Shown: positions 8,621-18,546, counted from the first letter of the stretch. The stretch is 64,000 nucleotides of DNA from Mesorhizobium sp. M2A.F.Ca.ET.046.03.2.1 (GCF_003952425.1 NZ_CP034449.1:5506001-5570000); one strand, 5' to 3'. The notes: generated by a model from the sequence alone, not told the origin. Numbers and translations are program-made.

Positions 8621-9553
8621 TCAGGGTTTCAGCACGCTGTCGGCCCAGGCGGCGAAATCGTTCATGACGGTGTCGCGGTTGATCTCGTTCAAGCTTTCGT
8701 GGCGGGTGTCGGCGTAAACCTTTGAAACCAGATTCGAAAAGCCCATCGCCTGCATGCGCTTTGCCAAATGATGCACGGCCTTGCCGTAGTCTGACGCAGG
8801 ATCCTTCTCGCCGCCGAGAAGGTTGACGAAGAGGTCGCGCCGAACGCCGGCAAAGCTGGAATCCTTGCCGGCGTGCTGCGCCATGTTGACGACATCGCGC
8901 CACATCGAGATCGAGGCGTCCCAGCCGCAGAGCGGGTCGGCGACATATTTGTCGACCTCGATCGCGTCGCGCGAGAGCCAGTCGAATAGGGTGCGGTGGT
9001 TGGGCACCGCCTTGCCCCAGGCCTGGAAGGTGAGCTTGGGCAGGAGGCGCGATGGCACGTCGGAGCCCAGCCGCATGCGTTCCCAGCCGAGGATGAGCAG
9101 TGCCAATTGGCCAAGAAGCCCTTGCGAGAAATTGCCGTTCCAGATCGCGGCAGCATGCACGCGTTCGGAATGACGCAGCACGAAGTTGAGGGCTATCGAG
9201 GCGCCCAACGAATGCCCGAAAACGATCACCGGCAGTCCCGGATGCTCTTTCGCGATCAGGTCGTGAACGGCGTCAACATCGGTGATCACCTTGGCGATGC
9301 CGTTGCTGTCCGCGAACTTGCCGAGCTGCGCGTCGGGCGCCTTCGTCGCGCCATGGCCGCGATGGTCATGGGCGTAGACGTGGAATCCGTGCGGCGCGAG
9401 GTAATCGGCAAAGCGGGCGTAGCGCGCAGCATGCTCGGCCAGACCATGGTTGATCTGCACCACGGCGCGTGGCTTCGCCTCAGCGTGTTTCACATAGAGG
9501 TTGAGCTCGGCCCCGGTCGGTGAGGCCAGCCTGGTTTGCTTGTCGAATGGCAT
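8621..9553 (-). CDS. Alpha/beta hydrolase, monoacylglycerol lipase-like (serine aminopeptidase S33 fold)
   Basis: A 310-residue cytoplasmic hydrolase without signal peptide. The nucleophile elbow GHSLG places Ser at about residue 115; the oxyanion segment NHGLAEHAARY and the DHRGHG motif at about 63-68 match the lysophospholipase/monoacylglycerol lipase branch. The catalytic Asp and His lie in the C-terminal third (DTRHESLNEINR carries the probable His). It is monocistronic on the minus strand, 82 bases downstream of the CoA-transferase gene start and divergent from RNase T2. The natural ester substrate is unknown. Confidence 0.88.
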   Translation of the reverse strand: MPFDKQTRLASPTGAELNLYVKHAEAKPRAVVQINHGLAEHAARYARFADYLAPHGFHVYAHDHRGHGATKAPDAQLGKFADSNGIAKVITDVDAVHDLIAKEHPGLPVIVFGHSLGASIALNFVLRHSERVHAAAIWNGNFSQGLLGQLALLILGWERMRLGSDVPSRLLPKLTFQAWGKAVPNHRTLFDWLSRDAIEVDKYVADPLCGWDASISMWRDVVNMAQHAGKDSSFAGVRRDLFVNLLGGEKDPASDYGKAVHHLAKRMQAMGFSNLVSKVYADTRHESLNEINRDTVMNDFAAWADSVLKP

Positions 9554-9746
9554 GTCTCGCTCCCTTGGTGACTGTTGGGCAAGGGCGCCACGTACGTCAA
9601 GTGGACGGGCGCGCTTGCGAACACGCCGATGGAGCGCTCAGCTGGGGATTGTTTTTTCGCACGGTGAAAAAAGATCGCAATTCTGACACGTCGGCTGTTC
9701 TAGTGTGACGAATCCAATACGGATCAATGATCGCCGGAGAGCGGGA

Positions 9747-10751
9747 ATGCGGGTTTGGGCATTGTGGGGTTCAATGGTGCTGGCTCTGGTCGGCGCCGGC
9801 GCGGCGCATGCCGACGTGAAGATGAGCGGAACTTTCGTGGCCGACAGCGCCTGTCCGGCGACGCAGGCGATCAAGAACGGTAAGAACCCCGGCAACATCT
9901 CGACCGAAGCAGGCAAGTCCTACGATCTTCTTGCCGGCAACAAGGACGAGCCGACCCATTATCTCATCCAGGTGCCGGGCGCCGACCCCGAGCGGCGCTG
10001 GGTGAAGATCAGCTGCGGCCATGTCAGCGGCGGCAGCGCGGCGACCACCTCGGCGCCGTCCGGCCAGACCAAGCCGTCGGCCTCCGGAAAACCCGAATAT
10101 GTCTTTGCGCTGAGCTGGGAGCCGGCCTTCTGCGAGACCAAGGCAAGCAAGCCCGAATGCAAGGCGCAGAATCCCACCGAGTTCGATGCCTCGCATTTCA
10201 CGCTGCATGGATTGTGGCCGCAGCCGAACGGCAATTTCTATTGCCAGGTGCCGGCGGCCGACAAAGCCAATGACAATCCGGCGCATTGGGGAGATTTGCC
10301 GCCGGTAAAGCTCGACGCGAACACGCGCGCCGAGCTCGACCAAGTGATGCCAGGCACCGCCTCCAAGCTGGAGCGGCATGAATGGATCAAGCACGGCACT
10401 TGCTACGGCAAGAGCCAGCAGGAGTATTTCTCCGATGCGCTCAATCTGATGCGGGCGGTGAACGCTTCCCAGGTGCGCGATTTCTTCACCAAGAACATCG
10501 GCAAGCAATTGACCTCCGACCAGATCCGCGGCGCCTTCAACGCGGCCTTCGGCGCCGGCGCCGGGGACCGCGTGCGCGTCTCCTGTCTGGTCGACCCGTC
10601 GAGCGGCCGGCGTCTGATCGGCGAGATCACGCTCGGCCTGTCAGGCCCGATCGGGCCCGACAGCAAGCTCGCCGACCTCCTCATGGCGTCCGCGCCGACA
10701 GCCAAGGCCGGCTGTCCGAAGGGGACGGTCGACGCGATCGGTTTCCAGTAG
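9747..10751 (+). CDS. Secreted ribonuclease T2 family protein
   Basis: A 334-residue exported RNase that would cut single-stranded RNA by 2',3'-cyclic phosphate formation. Residues 1-22 are a signal peptide. Active-site segment CAS I is FTLHGLWP with His at about 154; CAS II is HEWIKHGTCYG with Glu at about 212 and His at about 216. Before the T2 domain (from about residue 117) is an extra domain of ~75 residues with a Cys pair, then a Ser/Thr/Pro-rich linker. I start at 9747, not the ATG-like codon at 9705, because GGAGA lies 6 bases upstream and the signal peptide begins there. It is single and divergent from the hydrolase. Confidence 0.93.
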   Translation: MRVWALWGSMVLALVGAGAAHADVKMSGTFVADSACPATQAIKNGKNPGNISTEAGKSYDLLAGNKDEPTHYLIQVPGADPERRWVKISCGHVSGGSAATTSAPSGQTKPSASGKPEYVFALSWEPAFCETKASKPECKAQNPTEFDASHFTLHGLWPQPNGNFYCQVPAADKANDNPAHWGDLPPVKLDANTRAELDQVMPGTASKLERHEWIKHGTCYGKSQQEYFSDALNLMRAVNASQVRDFFTKNIGKQLTSDQIRGAFNAAFGAGAGDRVRVSCLVDPSSGRRLIGEITLGLSGPIGPDSKLADLLMASAPTAKAGCPKGTVDAIGFQ

Positions 10752-10780
10752 GCGGGATTGATTGAGCAGGCCGTTCTTGG

Positions 10781-12057
10781 TCAGGCCGATCTGGGCGTCG
10801 CCTGGATGATGATCGGCTCGCTGCCTGGCTCCCCGACCACGCGGTCGCGGCCGCTGAATTTGGCCTTGTAGAGACGCTGATCGGCTAGCGCGAAAATGTC
10901 GGCAAGGGAGCGCGTCGTCTCGCTGACGGTGGAGACGCCGGCGCTCACCGTGATGTTGAAGCGGGCAGTATGCCCCGAGGTCTTGGTGGCGTTCCTGATG
11001 GTCTCCCCGAGCAGCCTGGCGGGCGCGTGCGACTGTTGCGTCAGTATGGCGAATTCCTCGCCGCCGATCCGGAACACCTGATCGTTGCCGCCGATCGTCT
11101 CGGCCAGCAGCGCGGCCATCGATTTCAACACCTTGTCGCCCTCGGCGTGGCCGAAGCGGTCATTGATCGACTTGAAATGGTCGACGTCGACGATGAGAAG
11201 GCTAAGCGGCTTGCCCATCCTGATGGCGGCCGTGACCGCGGATTCGCCGTCGGCATCGAAGCTGCCGCGATGCAGCAGGCCGGTAAGACCGTCGCGGCCG
11301 ACATATTTGACCAGGGCCTCATAGCGTTCGCGTTAGGTGAGGGTGTCGAAGATGTCGGAGAGGCCGCGCGGTACGGCGACATCATTGTCCTCGATCCATT
11401 TGAGATAGGCTATGAGCATGCCGCTATAGGCAAGCGCGGCGCCCATCTTGGCGAGCCAGCCCCCAAGAAGACCTCGATCGGCGCGCCGGCGACGAAATGC
11501 AGCGCGGTGAAGAAGCCGGCCTGATCGAAGGTGAGCACGCAGGCGACCGATGCTAGGATGCGCATGAACGGCCTGGCGCGCAGATAGGCGCCGAGCTTCT
11601 CGTAGAGCAGGATGATCAGGATGGCGTCGATGAAGAGCAGCGAGGTGCCCCAGACCATCAGCCAGCCCATCTCGTCGATGAAGGCGATGTCGGGCATCCT
11701 GCCGTCGGGAAGCGGCGAAACGGCGTGCAGCCGCAGGATCAGCACCAGGCCGATCATCAGGGCGTTGCCGAGCAAAAGACCGTAGATCGGTTGGCGCACG
11801 GTCGCCGCATCCTCCTTCATGTAGAGCAGAAGGATCATCACCAGCTTGCCGGAGAACAGCACGGCGGAGCCCGGCGATACCAGCCCGAACGGCAGCGCGA
11901 CATAAAAGACGCTGGCGAGGTAGGTTTCGAGGAAGTGCATGACGCCGAGCGCGCAGATGAACACGCCAAGCCCGATGCGTCGCCGGAAGCGGAAAAGCGT
12001 GACCATGGCGCCGAAATACAGAACCGCTTCGGCAAGGAGCAGGGCACCGTTCAGCAC
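10781..12057 (-). pseudogene. Membrane diguanylate cyclase, broken by a frameshift and a stop codon
   Basis: The N-terminal half (12057 to about 11455) encodes six or seven membrane segments of an integral sensor domain, from a GTG start MLNGALLLAEAVLYF. After FLG, in a run of five G, the reading frame must shift by one base to continue into WLAKMGAALAYSGML. That frame then meets TAA at 11333-11335, where homologues would be expected to have Gln in LTxRERYEAL; beyond it the same frame encodes a full GGDEF domain with VDVDHFKSINDRFGH and the catalytic motif RIGGEEF, ending at 10781. So two separate lesions break one gene that would otherwise make cyclic di-GMP. A sequencing error could explain the frameshift but hardly both. 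Confidence 0.8.
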
Positions 12058-12323
12058 GTCGTCGATCCGATCTTTCCCCGAAACCGCGGCATGGCCGCCA
12101 ATTTGCCAACCTATTAGCGTTTTGAAGGCGAATGGTTAACCGCTGATTTCAGGCCATGGCCGGCGGCGGTGAAAAGCTATGGACGGAGTGGGACCGCAAA
12201 ACCGGCGAATGCGCGCCGTTTGACGGCCTGCGCGCCGAAAGCGATTGCCGTGCAGCGCTTCATCGCCTACATAGCGCGCAACCCCCATTCACTTTGACAC
12301 TTCAGTTTCCAGGGAAAGCGCGC

Positions 12324-13973
12324 GTGGCTCGCCAGTTCATCTATCACATGTCAGGCCTGTCGAAGGCCTATGGCACCAAGAAGGTGCTCGATAATGTTCA
12401 CCTGTCCTTCTATCCGGACGCCAAGATCGGCATCCTCGGCCCCAACGGTTCGGGCAAGTCGACGATTCTGCGCATCATGGCCGGGCTCGACAAGGAATTC
12501 CAGGGCGAGGCGTGGCTGGCAGAAGGCGCGACCGTCGGTTACCTGGCGCAGGAGCCGCAGCTCGACAACACCAAGACCGTGCGTGAAAACGTCATGGACG
12601 GCGTCGCCAGGAAGACCGCCATCATCGAGCGCTACAACGAGCTGATGATGAACTATTCCGACGAGACGGCCGACGAGTCGGCCAAGCTCCAGGACGAGAT
12701 GGACCGCCTCAATCTGTGGGATCTCGAACAGCAGGTCGAGATGGCGATGGACGCGCTGCAGTGTCCGCCGCCGGAGGCCGACGTGACCAACCTGTCGGGC
12801 GGTGAGCGTCGCCGCGTGGCGCTTTGCCGCCTGCTGCTCGAACAGCCCGACCTCTTGCTGCTCGACGAACCGACCAACCATCTCGACGCCGAGACCACGC
12901 AGTGGCTGGAAAAGCATCTGCGCGACTATCCGGGCTCGGTGCTGATCATCACCCACGACCGCTACTTCCTCGACAACGTCACCGGCTGGATCCTCGAGCT
13001 CGATCGCGGCCGCGGCATTCCTTACGAGGGTAACTACACCAAATATCTCGACGCCAAGGCCAAGCGCCTGATCCAGGAAGGGCGCGAGGACGACGCCCGT
13101 CAGAAGTCGATCTGGCGCGAACGCGAGTGGATCCAGTCCTCGCCCAAGGCGCGCCAGACCAAGTCGAAGGCGCGCATCAAGGCCTATGAGGAATTGGTCG
13201 AGCAGTCGCAGAACCGCAAGCCGACCGACACGCAGATCGTCATCCCGACGAGCGAGCGCCTCGGCAATGTCGTCATCGAGGTCGAAGGCCTCAACAAGGG
13301 CTTTGGCGACGAGCTGCTGATCGAGAACCTGTCGTTCAAGCTGCCGCCGGGCGGCATCGTCGGCGTGATCGGCCCGAACGGCGCCGGCAAGACGACGCTG
13401 TTCAAGATGATCACCGGTCAGGAGACGCCGGATGCTGGCTCGATCCGCAAGGGCGAGACCGTCAAGCTCGGCTATGTCGACCAGAGCCGCGACGCGCTCG
13501 ACCCGAACAAGACGGTGTGGGAAGAGATCTCCGGCGGCGCCGAGGTCATCAAGCTCGGCAAGCACGAGGTCAACAGCCGCGCCTATTGCTCGTCCTTCAA
13601 CTTCCGCGGCGGCGACCAGCAGCAGAAGGTCGGCAACCTTTCGGGCGGCCAGCGCAACCGCGTCCATCTGGCCAAGATGCTGAAGGGCGGCGGCAATGTG
13701 CTGCTGCTCGACGAACCGACCAACGACCTCGACACCGAAACGCTGGCCGCGCTGGAAGATGCGCTCGAAGCCTATGCCGGCTGCGCGGTCATCATCAGCC
13801 ACGACCGCATGTTCCTCGACCGCATGGCCACGCACATGCTCGCCTTCGAGGGCGACGCGCACGTCGAATGGTTCGAAGGCAATTTCGAGGAGTATGAGAA
13901 GGACAAGCTGCGCCGCCTCGGTGCGGAAGCGGCGGCGCCACACCGCATGACGCACAAGCGGCTGACAAGGTAG
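12324..13973 (+). CDS. ettA: Energy-dependent translational throttle ABC-F ATPase EttA
   Basis: A 549-residue ABC-F protein with two ATPase domains and no membrane segments; family members bind the ribosome E site and gate the first elongation step by the ATP/ADP ratio. Domain 1 has Walker A GPNGSGKS, signature LSGGERRR and [12 protein letters not shown]; domain 2 has [17 protein letters not shown] and [12 protein letters not shown]. The linker with [20 protein letters not shown] matches EttA rather than Uup or YheS. I start at GTG 12324 ([17 protein letters not shown]), which has AGGGAA upstream and gives the usual family length; the open frame extends further upstream without homology-like features. 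Confidence 0.93.
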   Translation: MARQFIYHMSGLSKAYGTKKVLDNVHLSFYPDAKIGILGPNGSGKSTILRIMAGLDKEFQGEAWLAEGATVGYLAQEPQLDNTKTVRENVMDGVARKTAIIERYNELMMNYSDETADESAKLQDEMDRLNLWDLEQQVEMAMDALQCPPPEADVTNLSGGERRRVALCRLLLEQPDLLLLDEPTNHLDAETTQWLEKHLRDYPGSVLIITHDRYFLDNVTGWILELDRGRGIPYEGNYTKYLDAKAKRLIQEGREDDARQKSIWREREWIQSSPKARQTKSKARIKAYEELVEQSQNRKPTDTQIVIPTSERLGNVVIEVEGLNKGFGDELLIENLSFKLPPGGIVGVIGPNGAGKTTLFKMITGQETPDAGSIRKGETVKLGYVDQSRDALDPNKTVWEEISGGAEVIKLGKHEVNSRAYCSSFNFRGGDQQQKVGNLSGGQRNRVHLAKMLKGGGNVLLLDEPTNDLDTETLAALEDALEAYAGCAVIISHDRMFLDRMATHMLAFEGDAHVEWFEGNFEEYEKDKLRRLGAEAAAPHRMTHKRLTR

Positions 13974-14013
13974 CATCGGTCCGAAGGGGCGGCGAACAGA
14001 GCGAGGGTCTCAA

Positions 14014-14781
14014 ATGGCTGACTGGTCCGCCGCCCAATATCTGAAGTTCGAGGATGAGCGCACGCGGCCCGCGCGCGATCTCGTGGCGCAGGTGCCGGTC
14101 GATTTTCCGCGCCGCGTCGTCGACATCGGCTGCGGTCCGGGCAACTCGACCGAACTTCTGGTCGAGCGCTGGCCGGACGCTCGGGTCAGCGGTTTTGACA
14201 CCTCGCCCGATATGCTCGAAAAGGCGAGGGCGCGGCTGCCCAATGTCAATTTCGAGCTGGCGGACGCCGCCAAATGGCAGCCCGAGCATCCCGTCGACGT
14301 GATCTTCGCCAATGCCGTCTTCCAGTGGCTGCCGGAGCACCCGGCGGTGTTCCAGCGGCTGATTGGACTTCTGGCGCCGGGCGGCGCCCTGGCCGTGCAG
14401 ATGCCGGACAATCTCGGCGAGCCCTCGCACCAGCTGATGCGCGAGACCGCGGCGGAAGTGCCGTTTGCGGCCAGGCTCAAGGGCGCCGCGCGCGGACCTC
14501 TGCCGCCGGTGTCCTTCTACTACGATCTGTTGTCGCCGCTCGCCGACCGGCTCGACATCTGGCACACGATCTACAACCATCCGCTGGCCGACGCCGAAGC
14601 GATCGTCGAATGGGTCAAGTCGACGGGGCTGAAGCCCTTCCTCGATCCGCTCGATCCGGATCAGAAGAAAGTGTTCCTCGACAGCTATACCGCCAAGATC
14701 GCCAAGGCCTATCCGAAAACCGCGAACGGCAAGGTGCTGTTGCGCTTCCCGCGTATCTTCATCGTCGCCAAACGCGCTTGA
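14014..14781 (+). CDS. tam: Trans-aconitate 2-methyltransferase
   Basis: A 255-residue soluble SAM-dependent methyltransferase that would methylate trans-aconitate, an inhibitor formed from cis-aconitate, to its monomethyl ester. SAM motif [13 protein letters not shown] is at about residues 36-47, the acidic motif GFDTSPDML follows, and [12 protein letters not shown] is characteristic of Tam. The start [23 protein letters not shown] is the usual N terminus of this family. The GAGGG ribosome binding site is just before ATG 14014. It follows ettA at 40 bases and could be cotranscribed with it. Confidence 0.93.
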   Translation: MADWSAAQYLKFEDERTRPARDLVAQVPVDFPRRVVDIGCGPGNSTELLVERWPDARVSGFDTSPDMLEKARARLPNVNFELADAAKWQPEHPVDVIFANAVFQWLPEHPAVFQRLIGLLAPGGALAVQMPDNLGEPSHQLMRETAAEVPFAARLKGAARGPLPPVSFYYDLLSPLADRLDIWHTIYNHPLADAEAIVEWVKSTGLKPFLDPLDPDQKKVFLDSYTAKIAKAYPKTANGKVLLRFPRIFIVAKRA

Positions 14782-14899
14782 GCATCCACCACCTGAATGC
14801 CAGCGATGGTTGTCGAATTAAGCTGGAATAAACCGGGCAAATGCGACAAGTGTAGCGCCTCGCCTCGGCACCACTTGCCTCCCCTCGGACGGATTGGAC

Positions 14900-16021
14900 A
14901 TGCATCGCGTCATCATCAGCGGCATCGGCGCCGAAATCCCTGAACCCGTCATAACCAATGAGGAGCTGGTCGCAAGCTTCAACAGTTGGGTCGACACCGA
15001 GAATGCGCGGCGCGCCGACACCGGCGAGCCGCTTTTACAGAAATCGGACAGCGATTTCATCGTGCATGCCTCGGGGGTCAAGAGCCGTCATGTTATCGAG
15101 CGCGAGGGAATCCTCGATCCGACTCGCATGTCGCCGCGCATTCCGGCGCGGCCGGACGACGCGCTGTCATTGGAGGCGGAGTTCGGCATCGCCTCGGCCA
15201 GGAAGGCGCTTGCCCATGCAGGCGTCGATGGGTCAGACATCGACCTGGTGATCTGCTCGGCCTCGCACCATCAGCGGCCCTATCCGGCCATCGCCATCGA
15301 GATGCAGGAGGCGCTGGGCACTAAGGGGGCCGGCTTCGACATGGGGCTGGGCTGCTCTTCGGCGGCAGCCGCGCTGCATGTCGCCGTCAACCTGGTGAGG
15401 GCAGGGGCGCACAAACGTGTCCTGGTGTCGACGCCGGAAATCATCACCGGCCATCTCAACTTCCGCGATCGGCAGACGCATTTCATCTTCGGCGACGCCT
15501 CGGTCGCCATGGTCGTCGAGGGACTGGCGCAAGGCGAGAAGCGGCCGGGGCGTTTCGAGGTGCTCGACACACGCACCTGGACGCAGATGTCGAACAACAT
15601 CCGCACCAATCTCGGCTATTACACGCGCACTGCCCAGGAGGATCCCTACATGATCAACCTGGAAGGCAATCTCATCAAGCAAGTCGGCAACAAGGTGTTC
15701 AAGGAAGTCACGGTTGCCGGGCAGAAGTTCATCGTCGAATTCCTGGCCGAGCACGGGCTGACACCGGGGGGCATCCGCCGCTTCTGGCTGCACCAGGCCA
15801 ATGCGCGCATGAATGCGATGATCCTGAAATTGTCCTTCGGCCATGACGTCGACCATGACCGCGCGCCCATGGTGCTGGAGCGGCTCGGCAACACCGCCGG
15901 CGCCGGCGCAATCGTGGCGCTGTCCGAGAACCATGCCGACATGAAGGCTGGCGATTTCGGCCTGATCTGCGCCTTCGGCGCCGGCTATTCGATTGGGGGC
16001 GCGCTGCTCAGAATGCTGTAA
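14900..16021 (+). CDS. Beta-ketoacyl-ACP synthase III-like (FabH family) enzyme
   Basis: A 373-residue thiolase-fold condensing enzyme. All three catalytic residues are present: Cys at about 152 in GLGCSSAA, His at about 298 in WLHQAN and Asn at about 331 in RLGNTAGAG. It is longer than housekeeping FabH (about 320 residues), with an insertion around residues 30-60, and stands alone without fab or acpP genes, so a special acyl substrate is likely. I take ATG 14900; a TTG two codons earlier is the alternative. It is convergent with the ICMT-like gene. Confidence 0.88.
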   Translation: MHRVIISGIGAEIPEPVITNEELVASFNSWVDTENARRADTGEPLLQKSDSDFIVHASGVKSRHVIEREGILDPTRMSPRIPARPDDALSLEAEFGIASARKALAHAGVDGSDIDLVICSASHHQRPYPAIAIEMQEALGTKGAGFDMGLGCSSAAAALHVAVNLVRAGAHKRVLVSTPEIITGHLNFRDRQTHFIFGDASVAMVVEGLAQGEKRPGRFEVLDTRTWTQMSNNIRTNLGYYTRTAQEDPYMINLEGNLIKQVGNKVFKEVTVAGQKFIVEFLAEHGLTPGGIRRFWLHQANARMNAMILKLSFGHDVDHDRAPMVLERLGNTAGAGAIVALSENHADMKAGDFGLICAFGAGYSIGGALLRML

Positions 16022-16036
16022 AGCCATCCCGCCGCG

Positions 16037-16603
16037 TTACGCCGGCGCGAACGGCACCAGCATCGGCACGCGCCTGGCGTAGTCGTCATAGGCCGGGCCG
16101 AGTTCGCCGCGCAGGAAGCTTTCTTCCAGCCTCGCCTTGACAACGACGCCGACAAGCAACAGCGCCGCGCCCGCGATACCCCATATCGTGCCTTTGACGG
16201 CCGCCGTGGCGAGGATCGACAGCAGCAGGCCGGTGTAGATCGGGTGGCGGACGAGGCCATAGGGGCCGGTATCGACCACGCGATGATCGGCCTTGGCGGT
16301 GACGTTGGCCGACCACAGCCGGCCGAGATGAAGGCGCGCCCACCAGGCGAAGGCGATGCCGATAGCGATCAGCGCAACGCAGATCCAAGCCTCGGTGAGC
16401 GTCGGCGTCCAGAGCCGCAGCCTGCCGACATAGCCATGCGCCGGCACGAACATCAGCACGGCGCCGGCCAGCCAAAGGACACGATAGCGCGCCTCCGACT
16501 TGAGATCGGCGCGCTTTTGCGCGGGATCTGCCCAGGCAGCGGCAAGGACCCAGGATACCACCCAGAACAGCCAGAGTGCCGCGATTGCGTGTCCAACCTG
16601 CAT
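16037..16603 (-). CDS. Membrane methyltransferase of the isoprenylcysteine/phospholipid type (ICMT-like)
   Basis: A 188-residue integral membrane protein with about five hydrophobic segments. The motif GPYGLVRHPIYTG, near the start of the C-terminal third, is the SAM-binding signature shared by isoprenylcysteine carboxyl methyltransferases and phospholipid N-methyltransferases, and EESFLRGELGPAYDDYARRVP is the usual C-terminal follow-up. Bacteria lack prenylated Ras-type proteins, so the acceptor is unknown. I start at the ATG at 16603, which has GGAGGAGG upstream; a double ATG at 16633 would add ten residues. Confidence 0.83.
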   Translation of the reverse strand: MQVGHAIAALWLFWVVSWVLAAAWADPAQKRADLKSEARYRVLWLAGAVLMFVPAHGYVGRLRLWTPTLTEAWICVALIAIGIAFAWWARLHLGRLWSANVTAKADHRVVDTGPYGLVRHPIYTGLLLSILATAAVKGTIWGIAGAALLLVGVVVKARLEESFLRGELGPAYDDYARRVPMLVPFAPA

Positions 16604-16812
16604 GATCGAGCCTCCTCCCGATTGCGCCATCATTTATGGGGGCGTCGCGGCGGCAATGCGACGTGTGGTGCGGCGGTGGCAGCGTTTTTTGGTAATAACG
16701 TCGTGATCGCCATCAAGCGGCGTGATCGGATCATCAGCGCTTTCGACTGGACCGCATTCTTCGGCACCTTTAGACCAGCGGCATGCAGGAAACGAACCTG
16801 GAACTTTTTCCC

Positions 16813-17409
16813 ATGGCAGAACCGATGGTTGACATCGTGCCGGGCCGCAAGCTCGCTGCCAAAGCAGCGGCGCTCTATGCAGCTCCGCACGATCATTTCG
16901 AGACGAGGGCGGTCGAGGAACTGCGGCTTGGCTTCGACGGTATCGCAGGCGACTTCCATGCCGGGGCAACGCGGCGTTCGGGCGGGCGCGAGCCCTGGTA
17001 TCCGCGCGGCACCGAGATGCGCAACGAGCGGCAATTGTCGCTGGCCGCCGCCGATGAACTTGCCATTGTCGCGCGGCGCATGGGCCTCGCGGAGATCAAG
17101 TCGGAGTGGATCGGCGCCAATCTCGTGGTCGAAGGCGTGCCGCATCTGTCAATGCTGCCGGCCGGTTCGCTGATGTTCTTCAAGGGTGGCGTGACGCTCA
17201 AGGTCGATGGCCAGAACAAGCCGTGCCGCTTTGCCGGACAGTCGATCGCCGAGCATGTCGGCGCCGCGGATACCGATGCCACCGCGCTGCTCTTTCCCAA
17301 GGAGGCGAAACGGCTGCGCGGCCTCGTCGCCTGGGTCGAGAAGCCGGGCGTCATCAGGGCCGGCGAGGAGATCTCGGTGCGGGTGCCCGAGCAGTGGATC
17401 TACCGCTGA
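16813..17409 (+). CDS. MOSC-domain protein (molybdenum cofactor sulfurase C-terminal family)
   Basis: A cytoplasmic protein of about 198 residues made of one MOSC domain, a sulfur-carrier fold related to the C terminus of Moco sulfurase and to YiiM/YuaD. The conserved Cys sits in QNKPCRFAGQSI, and GDFHAGATRRSGGREPWYPRG is the usual N-terminal block of this alphaproteobacterial subfamily. The start is uncertain: ATG 16813 has GGAA upstream, whereas ATG 16783 would add ten residues and has no clear ribosome site. A palindromic repeat begins at its stop codon. Confidence 0.85.
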   Translation: MAEPMVDIVPGRKLAAKAAALYAAPHDHFETRAVEELRLGFDGIAGDFHAGATRRSGGREPWYPRGTEMRNERQLSLAAADELAIVARRMGLAEIKSEWIGANLVVEGVPHLSMLPAGSLMFFKGGVTLKVDGQNKPCRFAGQSIAEHVGAADTDATALLFPKEAKRLRGLVAWVEKPGVIRAGEEISVRVPEQWIYR

Positions 17410-17552
17410 GGCATGCTGATATTCAGGTGAGGCCGGCCTGCGAACGGCGGTTTCCTGTGCTTCCGGTGCTCACGTACCCAAAAGTACGCTCCGCTCCGGT
17501 TCTCGGAACCCACCGTTCTCAACTCGCCCTGACCTGAATCTCAGCATACCTC
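17408..17552. repeat. Palindromic repeat family P, copy A
   Basis: A 145-base element that starts inside the stop codon of the MOSC gene. The left arm GAGGCATGCTGATATTCAGG and the right arm CCTGAATCTCAGCATACCTC pair almost completely. The interior holds CTGCGAACGGCGG and a degenerate inner hairpin around AGTACGCTCCG. Two further copies are at 54301-54459 and 63724-63865, in the same orientation. It lies between convergent genes and may act as a two-way transcription stop. Confidence 0.9.
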
Positions 17553-17580
17553 GGCCGGTTTAGGCCCGGCCGAAAGAGTT

Positions 17581-18420
17581 TTAGCCTTTCCGGTTCTTGT
17601 TGGCGCCTTGCGCCATCACCGAGACATGGTCCCATTTTTCCCACATGGCGATGCGGTTGGCGTATTCCTGCCGGATCATCGGCAGGCCGCCATCGCCGAA
17701 GAAGACCCTGAGCGGCGGCTCGGCGGCATCGACGATCGCCAGCATTGCCGGGCCGGTCGCTTGCGGATCGCCGGCGACGGAACGGCTGCGGCGCTCGGCC
17801 ATCGCCGCGCGGACCGGCTGATAGATGTCCATCGGCTTGGAAACCTTGGCCGACGGTCCGGCCCAGTCCGTGGAGAAGCCGCCCGGCTCGACCAGGGTCA
17901 CGTGGATACCGAACTGGGCGACCTCCTGGCTGAGCGACTGGCTGAAGGCTTCCAGCGCCCATTTCGAGGCGTGGTAGAGGCCGATCGAGGCGAAGGCGTT
18001 GACGCCGCCGATCGACGAAATCTGGATGATGTGGCCGGAACGCTGCGCGCGCATGATGGGCAGCGCCGCCTGGGTGACCCAGAGCGCGCCGAAGACGTTG
18101 GTCTCGATCTGGTCGCGCGCCTCCTGCTCGGTGACCTCCTCGACGGCGCCGAAATGGCCGTAGCCGGCATTGTTGATGACGACGTCGAGCCGGCCGAAGC
18201 GCTTGTGCGCTTCGGCGATCGCGGCGTCGACCGCCCGTTTGTCGGTGACGTCGAGCTTCAGGGCGGCGATGTTGTCGCCATATTTCTCGACGAGATCGGC
18301 GAGCGTGCCGGCATCGCGGGCTGTGGCGGCGACGCGATCGCCGCGGGCGAGCGCGGCCTCGGCCCAGACGCGGCCAAAGCCCTTCGACGATCCGGTGATG
18401 AACCAAACCTTGCTTGTCAT
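17581..18420 (-). CDS. Short-chain dehydrogenase/reductase
   Basis: A 279-residue classical SDR that would use NAD(P)H to oxidise or reduce an alcohol/carbonyl. The cofactor motif TGSSKGFG is at about residues 9-16, NNAG at about 86-89, the catalytic Ser in ISSIGG and the YxxxK pair in YHASK. An Arg shortly after the glycine motif (TARDAG) suggests NADP preference. The substrate is unknown. It is single; the upstream 126 bases contain a short hairpin (TAAGCGGA / TCCGCTTA) at 18467-18487 with no T run. Confidence 0.88.
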   Translation of the reverse strand: MTSKVWFITGSSKGFGRVWAEAALARGDRVAATARDAGTLADLVEKYGDNIAALKLDVTDKRAVDAAIAEAHKRFGRLDVVINNAGYGHFGAVEEVTEQEARDQIETNVFGALWVTQAALPIMRAQRSGHIIQISSIGGVNAFASIGLYHASKWALEAFSQSLSQEVAQFGIHVTLVEPGGFSTDWAGPSAKVSKPMDIYQPVRAAMAERRSRSVAGDPQATGPAMLAIVDAAEPPLRVFFGDGGLPMIRQEYANRIAMWEKWDHVSVMAQGANKNRKG

Positions 18421-18546
18421 GATGTGTATTCCTTGCCCTTGGAGGGCCGTGAATTCTCTCGGAGGATAAGCGGAGGAATCTCCGCTTACGGCATGTACGG
18501 CGCTGCCGGCGTTTTTCCAGATGCGTTCCGAGAAATAATCCGTGGG

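Noticed and set aside
18467..18487. Hairpin TAAGCGGA / TCCGCTTA as terminator of the aminotransferase gene
   Set aside because: No T run follows on either strand, so I only mention it with the SDR gene.
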